Shown piece after piece: positions 28,891-38,368 of a DNA stretch of 64,000 nt (positions within the stretch are counted from its first letter, which is position 1; the number at the start of each line of letters is the position of its first letter). The stretch is taken from assembly GCF_024699985.1 (NCBI RefSeq), contig NZ_JAJONA010000001.1:1984001-2048000 (forward strand), in the 5' to 3' direction. Both the position numbers and the translations under genes were made by a program. Below the pieces are notes generated by a model. That model did not search any database. It saw only the letters and a list, made by a program, of their open reading frames with translations, and had not been told where the DNA came from. This stretch comes from Phenylobacterium sp. J367 (GTDB lineage Bacteria > Pseudomonadota > Alphaproteobacteria > Caulobacterales > Caulobacteraceae).

Positions 28891-31728
28891 TTACCAGCGC
28901 TTGGCGACCGAGATGCCATAGGTGCGCGGCTCGGTGTAGAAGACGTTCCGGAACAGGCCGGAGCTGTCGTCGGTGAGGTAGAAGTCGGTGACCGCCGCCT
29001 CGTCGGTGGCGTTCTTCACGAAGGCGCCGACCTCGATGCCGTTGTCCGCATTCTGCACCGTGAAGGTGAAGTTCAGGTTGTCCCACCCTTTGATGCGGTC
29101 GGCGGCGCTGTTGTAGATCCGCGCGAAGGTCTTGGTCTGCTTGTAGTAGTCGCCGCGCAGGGTCGCGTCCCAGGAGCCGAGCGTCCAGGAGTACTGGGCG
29201 CCCAGCGACACCGTCCATTCCGGCGAGTTCGGCAGCTCGTTGCCGTCGAGGTCCACCGACACGCCTTCCGAGACCAGGCCGCCGAAGGCGTTGGTGCCGG
29301 CGGCGATGGCGCCCGTCCCGTTGATGTTCGTGCCCGCGCCCGCGGCCGAGGCCAGGGTGCAGACGCCGAGCAGGTTGAACGGGTTCGGCGTGAAGCCCGG
29401 GACCTGGCCGTTGGAGATGGCCAGCGCCGTCTGGGCGGCGGCCGTCGAGACCACGCAGTTCGACGCGGCGCTGGACTTCACCAGTTGCAGGCCGGCGACG
29501 CCCTGCGTCCGGTTGAAGGTGTCGATCGAGCTGGCGTCCTTGATCTCGGTGTTCAGGTAGCCGATCTGCGCGTTCAGGCGCAGGCCGTCCACCGGCTGCC
29601 AGATCGTCTCGAACTCGGCGCCCATGACCTGGGCGTCGATGTTCTCGTTGATCGAGGTCCGGTTGATGATCTTCGAGACCTGATAGCCTTTGTAGTCGTA
29701 GTAGAAGCCGGTCAGGTTGAGCACCAGCGAGCCGCCCGCGAGCGTGTTCTTGGTGCCGATCTCGTAGGAGTTGATGAACTCCGGCTCGAAGCTGGCCGGC
29801 ACCGGCACCACGCCGATCCCCGGGCTGAACGGCGGGTTGAGGCCGCCGGACTTATAGCCCCGCGCATAGAAGGCGTAGACCAGGGTGTCGTCGGTGAAGC
29901 CGACGTCCGGCTTCCAGTCGAAGCCGAAGCGCCCGGTGGGCTCCTTGAACTTCACCTTCTGCAGGCCGATCGGGACCGGTCCGATGCCCGGCGTGCCGAG
30001 CGACACGCTGTGCGAGATCACCTGCTTGTCGTCGACCGTGTAGCGGAGGCCGAGCGTCCACTTAAAGGTGTCGGACATCTGGTAGTAGAACTCGCCGAAC
30101 GCGGCGTAGGACAGCAGGCGGTAGGGGCCGTAGCTGTCATAGTAGTTGTGGCCGCTGCGGTTCGGGTCGGCGTTCGGGTCGATGGTGACGCAGGGCGCGG
30201 GGCCCGAGCAGTTGGGGTTGCCGGTCGAGAACAGGTTGTTGATCTGGTAGTAGCCGGTGCCCGTGTTGAACATCACATAGTAGTCGCCGGTCCCCTTGAA
30301 CCGGGTGAGCATGCCGCCGACGTTGTAGTTGAACGGTCCGTCGTAGTTCGACTGGAACCGGACCTCGTGGCTCCACTGCTCGGTGTAGGAGGACGAGATG
30401 TCGCTGGTGGTGAACCGGTTCTGCGGCCCGTTCTGCGGATCGTTGATGACGCCGCCGGGGAACAGGCTCGGATAGATGGCCGTGGCATAGCCGGGTACGG
30501 CGGCGAACGCGTTCACCGGGTTCGGCGTGGTGTTGAAGTTCGTGCTGGGCAGGTAGCGGTTGTAGTCCTGCCGCGTGTAGAGCTTGTAGTAGGTGTAGGC
30601 CGACAGCCAGTTCAGGGTGACGTTTTCGGTGACGTCGAACTCGGCGTTGAACTCGTAGATGTCGGTCTTCGACTTGTAGATCGGGTCGAACAGGGACTCG
30701 ATGTCCCGCACGTCGTCCGTCTGCATCTTGCCGGCGTAGGCGTCGCCGGTCTGGAAGCCGCCCAGCGCGCCGAACAGGCCGCCCAGCGTCGCCTGGGAGT
30801 TCACCGTGCCCAACGCGCTGTCGTCGTAGATCGAGCTCGGCGAGCAGCCCTGGCTGAACAGGCCGCGCTGGATCTGGCCGACCGGCGGGATGGCGGAATA
30901 GCCGAGCCCGCCGATGTTGGCGGGGCCCAGGTCCTTGGTGCAGAGCTGCTTGCCGATCCGCGAGCGGTTGTCGTCCTCCTCGAAGTGGTCCCACAGCAGC
31001 CAGGTGCGGAAGTTGTCGGTCGGCGAGAACGACAGGGTGGCGCGGCCGCCCCACAGGTCACGGTCGTCCGCGTCGTTGCCGGTGGCGAGGTTCTCGCCGT
31101 AGCCGTCGCGCTTCAGGTAGTTGCCCGCCACGCGCAGGGCCAGCATGTCGTTGATCGGCATGTTGACCATGCCGCGCACCTTGATGCTGTTGTAGTTGCC
31201 GTACTCGCCGCGGATGTTCGCCTCGAAGGTGTCGGTCGGCTTGGCGGTGAGCAGGTTGACCACGCCGCCGGTGGCGTTCCGGCCATAGAGAGTGCCCTGC
31301 GGACCGCGGAGCACCTCGACGCGCTCCATGTCGTAGAACTCGGTCTCGAACAGGTTGTTGGCGATCAGCGGGGCGTTGTTCAGGTGGATGCCCGTCCCGG
31401 CGTCACCGGAACCCGACACCAGCTTCGAGCCGATCCCGCGGATCTGGAAATTGTAGCCGGTGAAGTTCCCCTTGGAGAACTGCACGTTCGGCACCTGAAG
31501 CACCAGGTTCGGACCGCCGTCGATCCGCGCCCGCTCCAGGGTCTCCTGGCTGAACGCCGAGACCGCGATCGGCACGTCCTGAAGCGCTTCCTCGCGCTTC
31601 TGGGCGGTGACGACCAACTCCTCGATGACGTTGCTGCCCTGAGCAGAGGCCGGTGCTGCGACCGCGATCAGGGCGGCCGCGGATGCGCTGGCCACGAGAA
31701 CGCGACGCAAGGATTTTGCGCTTTCCAT
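28891..31728 (-). CDS. TonB-dependent outer-membrane receptor 2
   Basis: 945 residues from the ATG at 31728, preceded by a good GGGAGG site. Signal peptide ending in APASAQ, then EELVVTAQKREEALQDVPIA. The plug contains QIRGIGSKLVSGSGDAGTG, EVLRGPQGTLYGRNATGG and VVNLLTAKPTD. The barrel ends with TYGISVAKRW, a typical C-terminal aromatic residue. The frame is intact throughout. This subgroup of TonB receptors in sphingomonads and caulobacters is often linked to hydrocarbons, steroids or plant compounds, but the substrate is not inferable here. Confidence 0.9.
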   Translation of the reverse strand: MESAKSLRRVLVASASAAALIAVAAPASAQGSNVIEELVVTAQKREEALQDVPIAVSAFSQETLERARIDGGPNLVLQVPNVQFSKGNFTGYNFQIRGIGSKLVSGSGDAGTGIHLNNAPLIANNLFETEFYDMERVEVLRGPQGTLYGRNATGGVVNLLTAKPTDTFEANIRGEYGNYNSIKVRGMVNMPINDMLALRVAGNYLKRDGYGENLATGNDADDRDLWGGRATLSFSPTDNFRTWLLWDHFEEDDNRSRIGKQLCTKDLGPANIGGLGYSAIPPVGQIQRGLFSQGCSPSSIYDDSALGTVNSQATLGGLFGALGGFQTGDAYAGKMQTDDVRDIESLFDPIYKSKTDIYEFNAEFDVTENVTLNWLSAYTYYKLYTRQDYNRYLPSTNFNTTPNPVNAFAAVPGYATAIYPSLFPGGVINDPQNGPQNRFTTSDISSSYTEQWSHEVRFQSNYDGPFNYNVGGMLTRFKGTGDYYVMFNTGTGYYQINNLFSTGNPNCSGPAPCVTIDPNADPNRSGHNYYDSYGPYRLLSYAAFGEFYYQMSDTFKWTLGLRYTVDDKQVISHSVSLGTPGIGPVPIGLQKVKFKEPTGRFGFDWKPDVGFTDDTLVYAFYARGYKSGGLNPPFSPGIGVVPVPASFEPEFINSYEIGTKNTLAGGSLVLNLTGFYYDYKGYQVSKIINRTSINENIDAQVMGAEFETIWQPVDGLRLNAQIGYLNTEIKDASSIDTFNRTQGVAGLQLVKSSAASNCVVSTAAAQTALAISNGQVPGFTPNPFNLLGVCTLASAAGAGTNINGTGAIAAGTNAFGGLVSEGVSVDLDGNELPNSPEWTVSLGAQYSWTLGSWDATLRGDYYKQTKTFARIYNSAADRIKGWDNLNFTFTVQNADNGIEVGAFVKNATDEAAVTDFYLTDDSSGLFRNVFYTEPRTYGISVAKRW

Positions 31729-32088
31729 TTGGTTCCTCCCAACACGCCCAGGCTCTTGTGGCCCGTTGAGTGTCGCTTCGCCGCCCGACGTTGCGCTGAG
31801 GAGTGCGGCGGTTCCCCCGACAGCCAGACCCAAGCAGGAGCCAGGCCTTAAGGTCTGTCAACCAAACGACGTTATGTGAACGTTGATAACATACCCGTAC
31901 GGCAGGGGTTGTGGCAAATAGGCGACCACAGCTGACGGAGCGGAAACCCCTTTACCGACAGGGATGTACAAAGATGAAGGGCGGCGGATCGCTCCGCCGT
32001 CCTCGCCGATTCCCCGCCTGGCGCCGCCGGAAGTGGCCGCGACGCCCCGTCCCTTCCCCAAGCGCCGCCGAGCGCGCATATGGGGCCG
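31729..32088. promoter_or_regulatory. Divergent intergenic region between TonB receptor 2 and queC
   Basis: No gene is supported in this 360 bp. It holds GTTAT-N10-ATAAC at 31871-31890, whose right part ACGTTGATAACATA matches the motif upstream of TonB receptor 1. It also holds a 10-bp stem-loop at 31979-32002. The queC start has no strong ribosome-binding site. Confidence 0.45.
31979..32002. repeat. GC-rich stem-loop related to the TonB-receptor terminators
   Basis: A 10-bp stem (31979-31988 with 31993-32002), nearly the same as the terminators at 47379-47404 and 47423-47448. It is not at the end of any visible gene. Read on the minus strand the loop is GCGA (GNRA), so it is oriented toward TonB receptor 2 and could be a leader hairpin or a stray terminator copy. 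Confidence 0.5.
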
Positions 32089-32820
32089 ATGACCGAGACC
32101 GCCGGCGCCCTCGTGCTGTTCTCAGGAGGGCAGGACTCCACCGCCTGCCTCGCCTGGGCCCTCGACCGCTACCCGCGCGTCGAGACGGTCGGTTTCGACT
32201 ATGGCCAGCGCCATGCGGTGGAGCTTCAGGCCCGTCAGCGGGTCCGCGAACGCATCTCTGCCGAGTTCCCGGCCTGGGCGCCCCGCCTCGGCGAGGATCA
32301 CATGCTGGAGATGCGCGGCTTCGGCGCCATCGGCGAGACCGCCATGACCACCGGGCGCGAGTTCGAGATCACCGAGAAGGGCCTGCCCTCCACCTATGTG
32401 CCTGGCCGCAACCTGGTCTTCCTGACCTATGCCGCCGCGCTGGCCGACCGGCGGGGCCTGAAGGTGCTGGTCGGCGGCATGTGCGAGACGGACTTCTCCG
32501 GCTATCCGGACTGCCGCCGCGCCTCCATCGACGCCATGGAAGCCGCGCTGAATCTCGGCATGGACCAGGACTTCCGCATCGAGACGCCGCTGATGCATCT
32601 GACGAAGGCGGAGACCTGGGCGCTCGCCAAGCGCCTGGGCGGCGAGCCCCTCGTCGGGATCACCGTCGAGGACAGCCACACCTGCTATCGCGGCGAGCGG
32701 GGCGAGCTGCACGCCTGGGGCCACGGTTGCGGGACCTGCCCGGCCTGCGAACTGCGGGCCCGCGGCTACGCGGCCTGGGCCGCCGAGGACCGGCCCGTCC
32801 TCCGGGCGGAGCCGGCCTGA
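32089..32820 (+). CDS. queC: 7-cyano-7-deazaguanine synthase QueC
   Basis: 243 residues from the ATG at 32089; an ATG at 32080 would add three. The PP-loop ATP-binding motif is [16 protein letters not shown]. Zinc is bound by cysteines in [15 protein letters not shown]. The enzyme converts 7-carboxy-7-deazaguanine to preQ0 using ATP and ammonia, for queuosine or DNA deazaguanine modification. It is followed, with a one-base overlap, by queE, then queD. Confidence 0.93.
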   Translation: MTETAGALVLFSGGQDSTACLAWALDRYPRVETVGFDYGQRHAVELQARQRVRERISAEFPAWAPRLGEDHMLEMRGFGAIGETAMTTGREFEITEKGLPSTYVPGRNLVFLTYAAALADRRGLKVLVGGMCETDFSGYPDCRRASIDAMEAALNLGMDQDFRIETPLMHLTKAETWALAKRLGGEPLVGITVEDSHTCYRGERGELHAWGHGCGTCPACELRARGYAAWAAEDRPVLRAEPA

Positions 32821-33452
32821 TGAGCTATGCGGTCAAGGAGATCTTCCTGACCCTTCAGGGGGAGGGCGGCCAGGCCGGCCGTCCGGCGGTGTTCTGCCGC
32901 TTCGCCGGCTGCAATCTCTGGAGCGGCCGGGAGCAGGATCGGGCGACCGCGGTCTGCAGCTTCTGCGACACCGACTTCGTGGGCATGGATGGGGAGGGCG
33001 GCGGCCGTTTCCCCGAGCCCGACGACCTGGCCCGCGCCATCGAGGCCGCCTGGACCGGTGGGGTGGAGAACCGCCTGGTGGTGCTCACCGGCGGCGAGCC
33101 CCTGCTGCAGGTCGACCGTCCCTTGCTCGACGCGCTCCACGCCCGCGGCTTCGCGATCGCGCTGGAAACCAACGGCACGCTGGCCGTGCCGGAGGGCGTC
33201 GACTGGATCTGCGTCAGTCCCAAGGCGGACGCCGAAGTCGTCCAGACCCATGGCCACGAGCTGAAGCTGGTGTTTCCCCAGGAAAAGGCGCGTCCGGAGC
33301 GGTTCGAGCACCTCGATTTCGAGCGTTTCCTGCTCCAGCCGATGGACGGGCCCGACCGCGAGGCCAATACCCGGGCGGCCATCGCCTATTGCCTTTCCCA
33401 TCCCCGCTGGCGTTTAAGCGTCCAGACCCACAAATACCTCGGCATCGCCTGA
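32820..33452 (+). CDS. queE: 7-carboxy-7-deazaguanine synthase QueE (radical SAM)
   Basis: 210 residues. The SAM-cluster cysteines are spaced C-x14-C-x2-C (GCNLWSGREQDRATAVCSFC), the expanded motif known in the QueE group of Burkholderia multivorans. FLTLQGEGGQAGRPAVF and VVLTGGEPLLQ are also present. It rearranges 6-carboxytetrahydropterin to 7-carboxy-7-deazaguanine. The ATG overlaps the queC stop as TGATG, indicating translational coupling. Confidence 0.92.
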   Translation: MSYAVKEIFLTLQGEGGQAGRPAVFCRFAGCNLWSGREQDRATAVCSFCDTDFVGMDGEGGGRFPEPDDLARAIEAAWTGGVENRLVVLTGGEPLLQVDRPLLDALHARGFAIALETNGTLAVPEGVDWICVSPKADAEVVQTHGHELKLVFPQEKARPERFEHLDFERFLLQPMDGPDREANTRAAIAYCLSHPRWRLSVQTHKYLGIA

Positions 33453-33483
33453 GGCGTTCGCCCAGGCCGCCACGACCTATTTC

Positions 33484-33858
33484 ATGACCGCACCCCTCTT
33501 CGAGATCACCAAGACCGCGACCTTCGACGCGGCCCACTACATCACGGACGGGCCGGAGCACCGGCCCTACACGAACCTGCACGGCCATTCGTTCAAGGTG
33601 GAGGCCACCGTCGCGGGCGAAGCGCAGGAGCCGGTGGGCTGGGTGGCCGACTTCGCCGACCTCGACCAGGCGCTGAAGGCCGTCGCGGCCGAACTCGACC
33701 ACGGCCTGCTGAACGACAAGCCGGGCCTGGAACGGCCGACGCTCGAGCACATCTGCCTCTACTTCGCCGAACGGCTGAAGGAGCAATTTCCGGGCCTGTC
33801 TCGGATCTGCGTCTCGCGTCCGACGATCGGCGAGAGCTGCGCGCTGCGCGTCAGCTAG
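33484..33858 (+). CDS. queD: 6-carboxytetrahydropterin synthase QueD
   Basis: 124 residues. Zinc histidines are in FDAAHYI and NLHGHSF; the catalytic Asp/His pair is in ELDHGLLND and a Glu in TIGESCALR. It makes 6-carboxytetrahydropterin from dihydroneopterin triphosphate, the step before QueE. The Cys that in E. coli QueD precedes the HGH motif is not found; the region reads EHRPYTNLHGH. It is third gene of the preQ0 cluster, 31 bp after queE. Confidence 0.87.
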   Translation: MTAPLFEITKTATFDAAHYITDGPEHRPYTNLHGHSFKVEATVAGEAQEPVGWVADFADLDQALKAVAAELDHGLLNDKPGLERPTLEHICLYFAERLKEQFPGLSRICVSRPTIGESCALRVS

Positions 33859-33865
33859 ACGGGGA

Positions 33866-34069
33866 CTAGTCCTCGTCCTTGTCCCCGCCGCCGGGGACCA
33901 CCGCGCCCACCACCATGCCGCCGGCCTTGGCCGTGGTCTTCACCGCGGCGCCCGTGACGCCGACCGCCGTGCCGACCACGGCGCCCGTGGCCGCGACGGC
34001 CAGGCAGCCGGACAGGCTCAGGCCCAGGGCAGTGAGAAGGGCGGCGCGGAGCGCGAGCTTGGCGGTCAT
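33866..34069 (-). CDS. Small Gly/Ala-rich lipoprotein
   Basis: 67 residues from the ATG at 34069. It has a signal peptide and lipobox SLSGC, then a Val/Gly/Ala/Thr-rich segment (GAVVGTAVGVTGAAVKTTAK) and an acidic DKDED tail. It resembles the small membrane-perturbing envelope lipoproteins common in Caulobacterales. It converges on queD with only 7 bp between stops. No defined function. Confidence 0.65.
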   Translation of the reverse strand: MTAKLALRAALLTALGLSLSGCLAVAATGAVVGTAVGVTGAAVKTTAKAGGMVVGAVVPGGGDKDED

Positions 34070-34138
34070 GAGGATTCCCCGATCTTTCGGCGGACTATGA
34101 CCCAAGGCCGTTGCCGAAAGATGGCGAAGCGGTGCGGC

Positions 34139-35272
34139 CTAGCGCCGCTCGCGGGCGCCGGGCTGGTAGGCGCCGCCGCCGGTCTGGGCGCGGTGGCGCA
34201 GGAAGGCGTCGGCCAGCACGCAGGCGACCATGGCCTCGACCACCGGCACGGCGCGGATGCCGACGCAGGGATCATGGCGGCCCTTGGTCCTGAGCTCGAT
34301 CTCCTCGCCGGCCTCGTTCAGCGTCTTGCGCGGGGTGAGGATCGAGGAGGTCGGCTTGAACGCCACGCGCGCGGTCACCGGCTGGCCCGTGGAGATGCCG
34401 CCGAGCACGCCGCCGGCGTGGTTCGAGGTGAAGGCCGGGCCGTCATTGCCCATCCGCATCTCGTCGGCGTTCTCCTCGCCGGTCAGGGCGGCGGATGCGA
34501 AGCCGGCGCCGATCTCGACCCCCTTCGAGGCGTTGATCGACATCAGCGCTAGCGCCAGCTCGGCGTCGAGCTTGCCGTAGACCGGCGCGCCCCAGCCGGC
34601 CGGGACGCCGGTGGCTTCCACGGCGACCACGGCGCCCGTGGACGAGCCCGCCTTGCGGATCTTCTCCAGGTGCTCTTCCCAGACCGGGACCATCTCCGGA
34701 TCGGGGCACCAGAACGGATTGTCCTCGGTGACGGAGAAGTCGATGCGGTCGGGCGCGACGGCGTGCGGGCCGATCTGCACGACCGCGCCGCGGATCGTCA
34801 CGCCCGGGATAACCTTGCGGGCGATGGCGCCGGCCGCCACGCGGGCCGCGGTCTCGCGGGCCGACTGGCGACCGCCGCCCCGGTAGTCGCGCACCCCGTA
34901 CTTGGCGAAATAGGGATAGTCGGCGTGGCCCGGCCGGAAGGCCTGGGCGATCTCGGAATAGTCCTTCGAGCGCTGGTCGACGTTCTCGATCATCAGCGAG
35001 ATCGGCGTCCCCGTGGTCACCTGGCCGCCAAAATCCGCCAGCGTCCGCTCGTCCTGGAACACGCCGGAGAGGATGCGTACCGCGTCCGGCTCCTGGCGCT
35101 GGGTGACGAACTTGCCCTGGCCCGGCCGGCGCTTCTCCAGCCACACCTGGATATCGTCCGCCGTCAGCGGGATCTCCGGCGGGCAGCCGTCCACCACGCA
35201 GCCCAGCGCCGGCCCGTGGCTCTCGCCCCAGGTCGTCACGCGGAAGAGGTGGCCGAAGGTGTTGTGCGACAT
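34139..35272 (-). CDS. aroC: Chorismate synthase
   Basis: 377 residues, intact. Signature motifs are [12 protein letters not shown] near the N-terminus, [34 protein letters not shown] and [13 protein letters not shown]. It converts 5-enolpyruvylshikimate-3-phosphate to chorismate using reduced FMN. It is not adjacent to the chorismate mutase and tyrA genes at 22-25 kb, which use its product. A REP-like repeat pair lies between it and the next gene upstream. Confidence 0.95.
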   Translation of the reverse strand: MSHNTFGHLFRVTTWGESHGPALGCVVDGCPPEIPLTADDIQVWLEKRRPGQGKFVTQRQEPDAVRILSGVFQDERTLADFGGQVTTGTPISLMIENVDQRSKDYSEIAQAFRPGHADYPYFAKYGVRDYRGGGRQSARETAARVAAGAIARKVIPGVTIRGAVVQIGPHAVAPDRIDFSVTEDNPFWCPDPEMVPVWEEHLEKIRKAGSSTGAVVAVEATGVPAGWGAPVYGKLDAELALALMSINASKGVEIGAGFASAALTGEENADEMRMGNDGPAFTSNHAGGVLGGISTGQPVTARVAFKPTSSILTPRKTLNEAGEEIELRTKGRHDPCVGIRAVPVVEAMVACVLADAFLRHRAQTGGGAYQPGARERR

Positions 35273-35290
35273 GGCGGCGCTTCTAACTCA

Positions 35291-35432
35291 TCCCTCCCCT
35301 TCAGGGGAGGGGTGGGTCGCGAACGCGACCGGGGTGGGGGGTGTAAGGATTATTCTGTGAGGCAAGGTCCGGCCCGCGCTTCCCCACCCGGCCAGGCTTC
35401 GCCCGGCTTTCCCTCCCCTGCAGGGGAGGGAT
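35291..35432. repeat. Inverted pair of REP-like palindromic elements (BIME-like)
   Basis: Element A at 35291-35339 holds a perfect 9-bp palindrome (CCCTCCCCT at 35292-35300, AGGGGAGGG at 35303-35311). It also holds GGTCGCG-AA-CGCGACC at 35315-35330 and a G-rich tail GGGGTGGGG. Element B at about 35381-35432 is the same layout reversed, starting CCCCACCC and ending with a TCCCTCCCCT/AGGGGAGGGA palindrome. The pair fills the gap between aroC and the dnaJ-like gene. Similar CCTCCCC-type repeats are common in caulobacter and sphingomonad genomes. Confidence 0.65.
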
Positions 35433-35434
35433 GA

Positions 35435-36113
35435 TCATGCCGCCCAGGCGGCGGCGAAGCGCCGGAGCAGGCTGCGCGCCGCGCTGTCGGTGGAGCTCTC
35501 CTGCGGCCGCAGCCGGACGAAGAGGTGGCCCTGGGCGTGCCTGCCGCGCGCCGGCAGACCCTGGCCGACCAGCCGCACGAGACCGCGCTCGCCGGCCTTC
35601 CGGGTCACCCAGACGATCCGCCGGCCCAGCGGCGTCTCCAGCGCCACCCGCCCGCCGTCGGCCAGGACGCGGGGGCGTCACCGACACCGTGAGCCAGAGG
35701 TCGTCGCCGCGCAGGATCATGTCGCCCTCGCTTCGCACCACGACGGGCAGTTCGGTCTCGCCGGCGCGGACCGTGTCGCCGGTGCGCAGGCCGGGCGGCA
35801 GCTTGATGCGGATCGTGCGCCCGTCGGCCAGCCGATGTTCGGCCGAACCGCCCTTCAGCGCGGTGAGGGGGCTGATGCAAAGCTCGGCCGCGACCGGCTC
35901 GCGCCTCGCCGGCGGCTGGACGAAGCGGTCCTGCGGCCGCGGCTCGCCCTGCAGGCGGTGATAGGCGTCGACCACCTGGCGGAACCGCTCGGCCGAGCCG
36001 CCCGGCCGGTCGGGGTGCGCCGCCTTGGCGGCTTCGCGGAAGGCGCGACGGATCTCGCCGGGACCCGCGAGCGCGCCCACGCCCAGGGCCTCGCGGGCGG
36101 CGCGCGCAGTCAT
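35435..36113 (-). CDS. DnaJ-domain protein (CbpA-like, one apparent frameshift)
   Basis: About 225 residues after repair, from the ATG at 36113; an ATG at 36134 would add seven. The N-terminal J domain (about residues 3-58) contains the HPD motif in AAKAAHPDRPGGS. The remainder resembles a DnaJ C-terminal substrate domain without Gly/Phe-rich or zinc-finger regions. Such proteins stimulate DnaK ATPase. An extra base in plus-strand GGGGG at 35671-35675 breaks the frame; removing it gives SVTPRVLADGGRVALETPLG. Confidence 0.8.
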
Positions 36114-36212
36114 CGATCGGGCGGTCGGGGACATCCCCTCCACCACACCTGAACATGGTGAACGACGGGTTACGCTCGCGCGCCGGCGAACCTGCGCGCT
36201 ATATCCCAGGCA

Positions 36213-36878
36213 ATGACCGAGAAGAGCCTCATCCCCGCCTCGCCGAGCGAGGACGAATACGTCCGGCAGGTGGCCGCCGCCGAGCCGCCGCCGCTGCTGG
36301 CCGAGGAAGACCCGTTCGCCCTGTTCGCCGAATGGCTGCGCGAGGCGCTCGCGAAGGAGCCGAACGACGGCAACGCCATGGCGCTGTCCACCGTCGACGA
36401 CGACGGCATGCCCGATGTCCGCATGGTGCTGCTGAAGGACGTCGATCCGGCCGGCTTCGTCTTCTACACCAACCTCGAGAGCGCGAAGGGCCGCCAGCTC
36501 GCCGCCCATCCGAAGGCCGCGCTGCTCTTCCACTGGAAGTCCCTGCGCCGGCAGGTCCGCGTCCGCGGGACCGTCGCGCCGACCACCCCGGAGGAGGCGG
36601 ACGCCTATTTCGCCACCCGCGCACGACCGGCCCAGCTCGGCGCCTGGGCCTCGGACCAGTCCCGGCCGCTCGGCGACCGTCTCGCGCTGGAGAAGAAGAT
36701 CGCCGAGGTGGGCCTGCGCTTCGGCCTGGGCAAGGTGCCGCGCCCGCCGCACTGGTCAGGCTTCCGCCTGGCGCCCGAGACCTTCGAGTTCTGGCGCGAC
36801 CGGCCGTTCCGCCTGCACGAGCGCCTGGTCTTCGCCCGCGCCGGCGACGGCTGGACCACCCGCAGGCTCTATCCCTGA
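36213..36878 (+). CDS. pdxH: Pyridoxamine 5'-phosphate oxidase
   Basis: 221 residues. FMN- and substrate-binding motifs include [47 protein letters not shown] and the C-terminal [23 protein letters not shown] region (only its key residues R, H and the RLYP end are diagnostic). It oxidises PNP or PMP to pyridoxal 5'-phosphate. The next gene overlaps its stop codon by one base. Confidence 0.94.
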   Translation: MTEKSLIPASPSEDEYVRQVAAAEPPPLLAEEDPFALFAEWLREALAKEPNDGNAMALSTVDDDGMPDVRMVLLKDVDPAGFVFYTNLESAKGRQLAAHPKAALLFHWKSLRRQVRVRGTVAPTTPEEADAYFATRARPAQLGAWASDQSRPLGDRLALEKKIAEVGLRFGLGKVPRPPHWSGFRLAPETFEFWRDRPFRLHERLVFARAGDGWTTRRLYP

Positions 36879-38368
36879 TGGGCGCCGAGCATGAGGCGGA
36901 GGTCGTCCGCTGGCTCGCCGCCCGGACGAGCGCCCCGATCGAGACCGCCATCTCCCGCGTCTTCCTGGGGACCGATGTCGCCTACAAGCTGAAGCGCCAT
37001 GTCAGCCTGAGCTATGTGGAGTTCGGCACGCCCGAGCGTCGCCACTGGGCGCTGGAACGCGAGCTGTCGTTCAACGCCCGCACCTGCGACATCTACCGGC
37101 GGCTGGTCCCCATCACCCGCGCCGCCGACGGCGGGCTGGAGTGGGACGGCGCAGGGGAGGTGGTCGATTACGCGCTCGAGATGCGCCGCTTCGACGACGC
37201 GGCCGTGCTGGCCAAGACCCCTCAGGCGGTGGACGGCGCGCTCGCCGAGCGGCTGGGCCGGACCATCGCGGGCTTCCACCTCCAGGCGCCGCTGAAGCCC
37301 GAAGGCGGGCTGACCGCGCTCGCCTTCACCATCGGCTCCAACGCCCAGCTCCTGCGCGAGCTGGCCCCCGAGCTCGGAACGGAGAGGGTCGAAGCCCTGG
37401 TCGAGGCGACCGAAGCGGAGCTCGAGCGCCAGGCGCCGCTGCTGGCCCGGCGGAGCGCCACCGGCTTCGCCCGGCAGTGCCACGGCGACCTGCATCTGGG
37501 GAACATCCTGGTGGAGGGCGGCGAGCCGGTGCTCTTCGACTGCATCGAGTTCAACGACCTCCTGTCCGACATCGACGTCCAGTACGACCTGGCCTTCCTG
37601 CTGATGGACCTGGATTTCCGGGACCGCCGCGACGCCGCCGTCCGGGTCCACTCGGCCTATCTCGACGAGGCGGCGCGCGGCTTCCCGCCGGCGCTGTGGG
37701 AGGGCCTCGCCGCCCTGCCGCTGATGCTGTCGGTGCGGGCCGGCGTCCGCGCCCACGTCTCGGTCCATTCGGGCGATGTGGAGACCGCGAGGCGCTACGT
37801 CGACGCCGGCATCGCCCACCTGTCGCCGCCGCCGCCCCGCCTGCTGGCGGTCGGCGGCCTCTCCGGCTCGGGCAAGTCGACCTTCGGCCGCGCCGTCGCC
37901 GGGCGCATCGGGGCCTCGCCCGGCGCGGTCGTCCTGCGGACCGACGAGATCCGCAAGCGCCTGCTCAACATCCCGCCGACCCAGCCGCTGGGCCGCGAGC
38001 ACTACACGCCCGCCGCCCAGGGCCAGGTCTATGACGCCATGATCGCCGACGCCCGCGCCATGCTGGCCGCCGGCCGCTCGGTGGTCCTGGACGCCAGCTT
38101 CATGGACGGGGGCCTGCGCGACCGGGTCGCCCAGCTCGCCCGCGACGCCGGCGTCCCCTTCGACGGCGTCTGGCTGGATGCGCCCGCCCACGTTCTGGAG
38201 GCCCGCGTCGCCGCCCGCACGGGCGACGCGTCGGACGCCAACGTCGACGTGCTCCGCGGCCAGCTCGAACGGGCCGGCGACCTGGAGGTCGAGTGGACCC
38301 ATGTGGATGCGTCGGGCGACACCCGGGAAGCCGCCCACGCCTGGCTGGCGAACGAGGCCCAGGAATAG
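36878..38368 (+). CDS. Aminoglycoside phosphotransferase-like domain fused to a P-loop kinase
   Basis: 496 residues in two parts. Residues about 1-320 are an APH-like kinase domain: catalytic loop FARQCHGDLHLGNILV and metal site LFDCIEFNDLLSDIDV. Residues about 325-490 are a P-loop kinase: Walker A GGLSGSGKSTFG, LRTDEIRKRLLN and VLDASFMDGGLRDR. This fusion is a known bacterial family; its natural substrate is not established, and there is no evidence of antibiotic resistance. It starts ATG at 36878, overlapping the pdxH stop as TGATG. Confidence 0.85.
   Translation: MGAEHEAEVVRWLAARTSAPIETAISRVFLGTDVAYKLKRHVSLSYVEFGTPERRHWALERELSFNARTCDIYRRLVPITRAADGGLEWDGAGEVVDYALEMRRFDDAAVLAKTPQAVDGALAERLGRTIAGFHLQAPLKPEGGLTALAFTIGSNAQLLRELAPELGTERVEALVEATEAELERQAPLLARRSATGFARQCHGDLHLGNILVEGGEPVLFDCIEFNDLLSDIDVQYDLAFLLMDLDFRDRRDAAVRVHSAYLDEAARGFPPALWEGLAALPLMLSVRAGVRAHVSVHSGDVETARRYVDAGIAHLSPPPPRLLAVGGLSGSGKSTFGRAVAGRIGASPGAVVLRTDEIRKRLLNIPPTQPLGREHYTPAAQGQVYDAMIADARAMLAAGRSVVLDASFMDGGLRDRVAQLARDAGVPFDGVWLDAPAHVLEARVAARTGDASDANVDVLRGQLERAGDLEVEWTHVDASGDTREAAHAWLANEAQE

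Noticed and set aside
31911..32819. Long N-terminal extension of QueE
   Set aside because: The in-frame region overlaps queC in another frame and has no recognisable domain. The ATG at 32820, coupled to the queC stop, gives the normal QueE length.
36878..38368. Aminoglycoside resistance gene
   Set aside because: The APH-like domain is part of a widespread fusion with a P-loop kinase in a housekeeping context next to pdxH; there is no sign of a resistance cassette.
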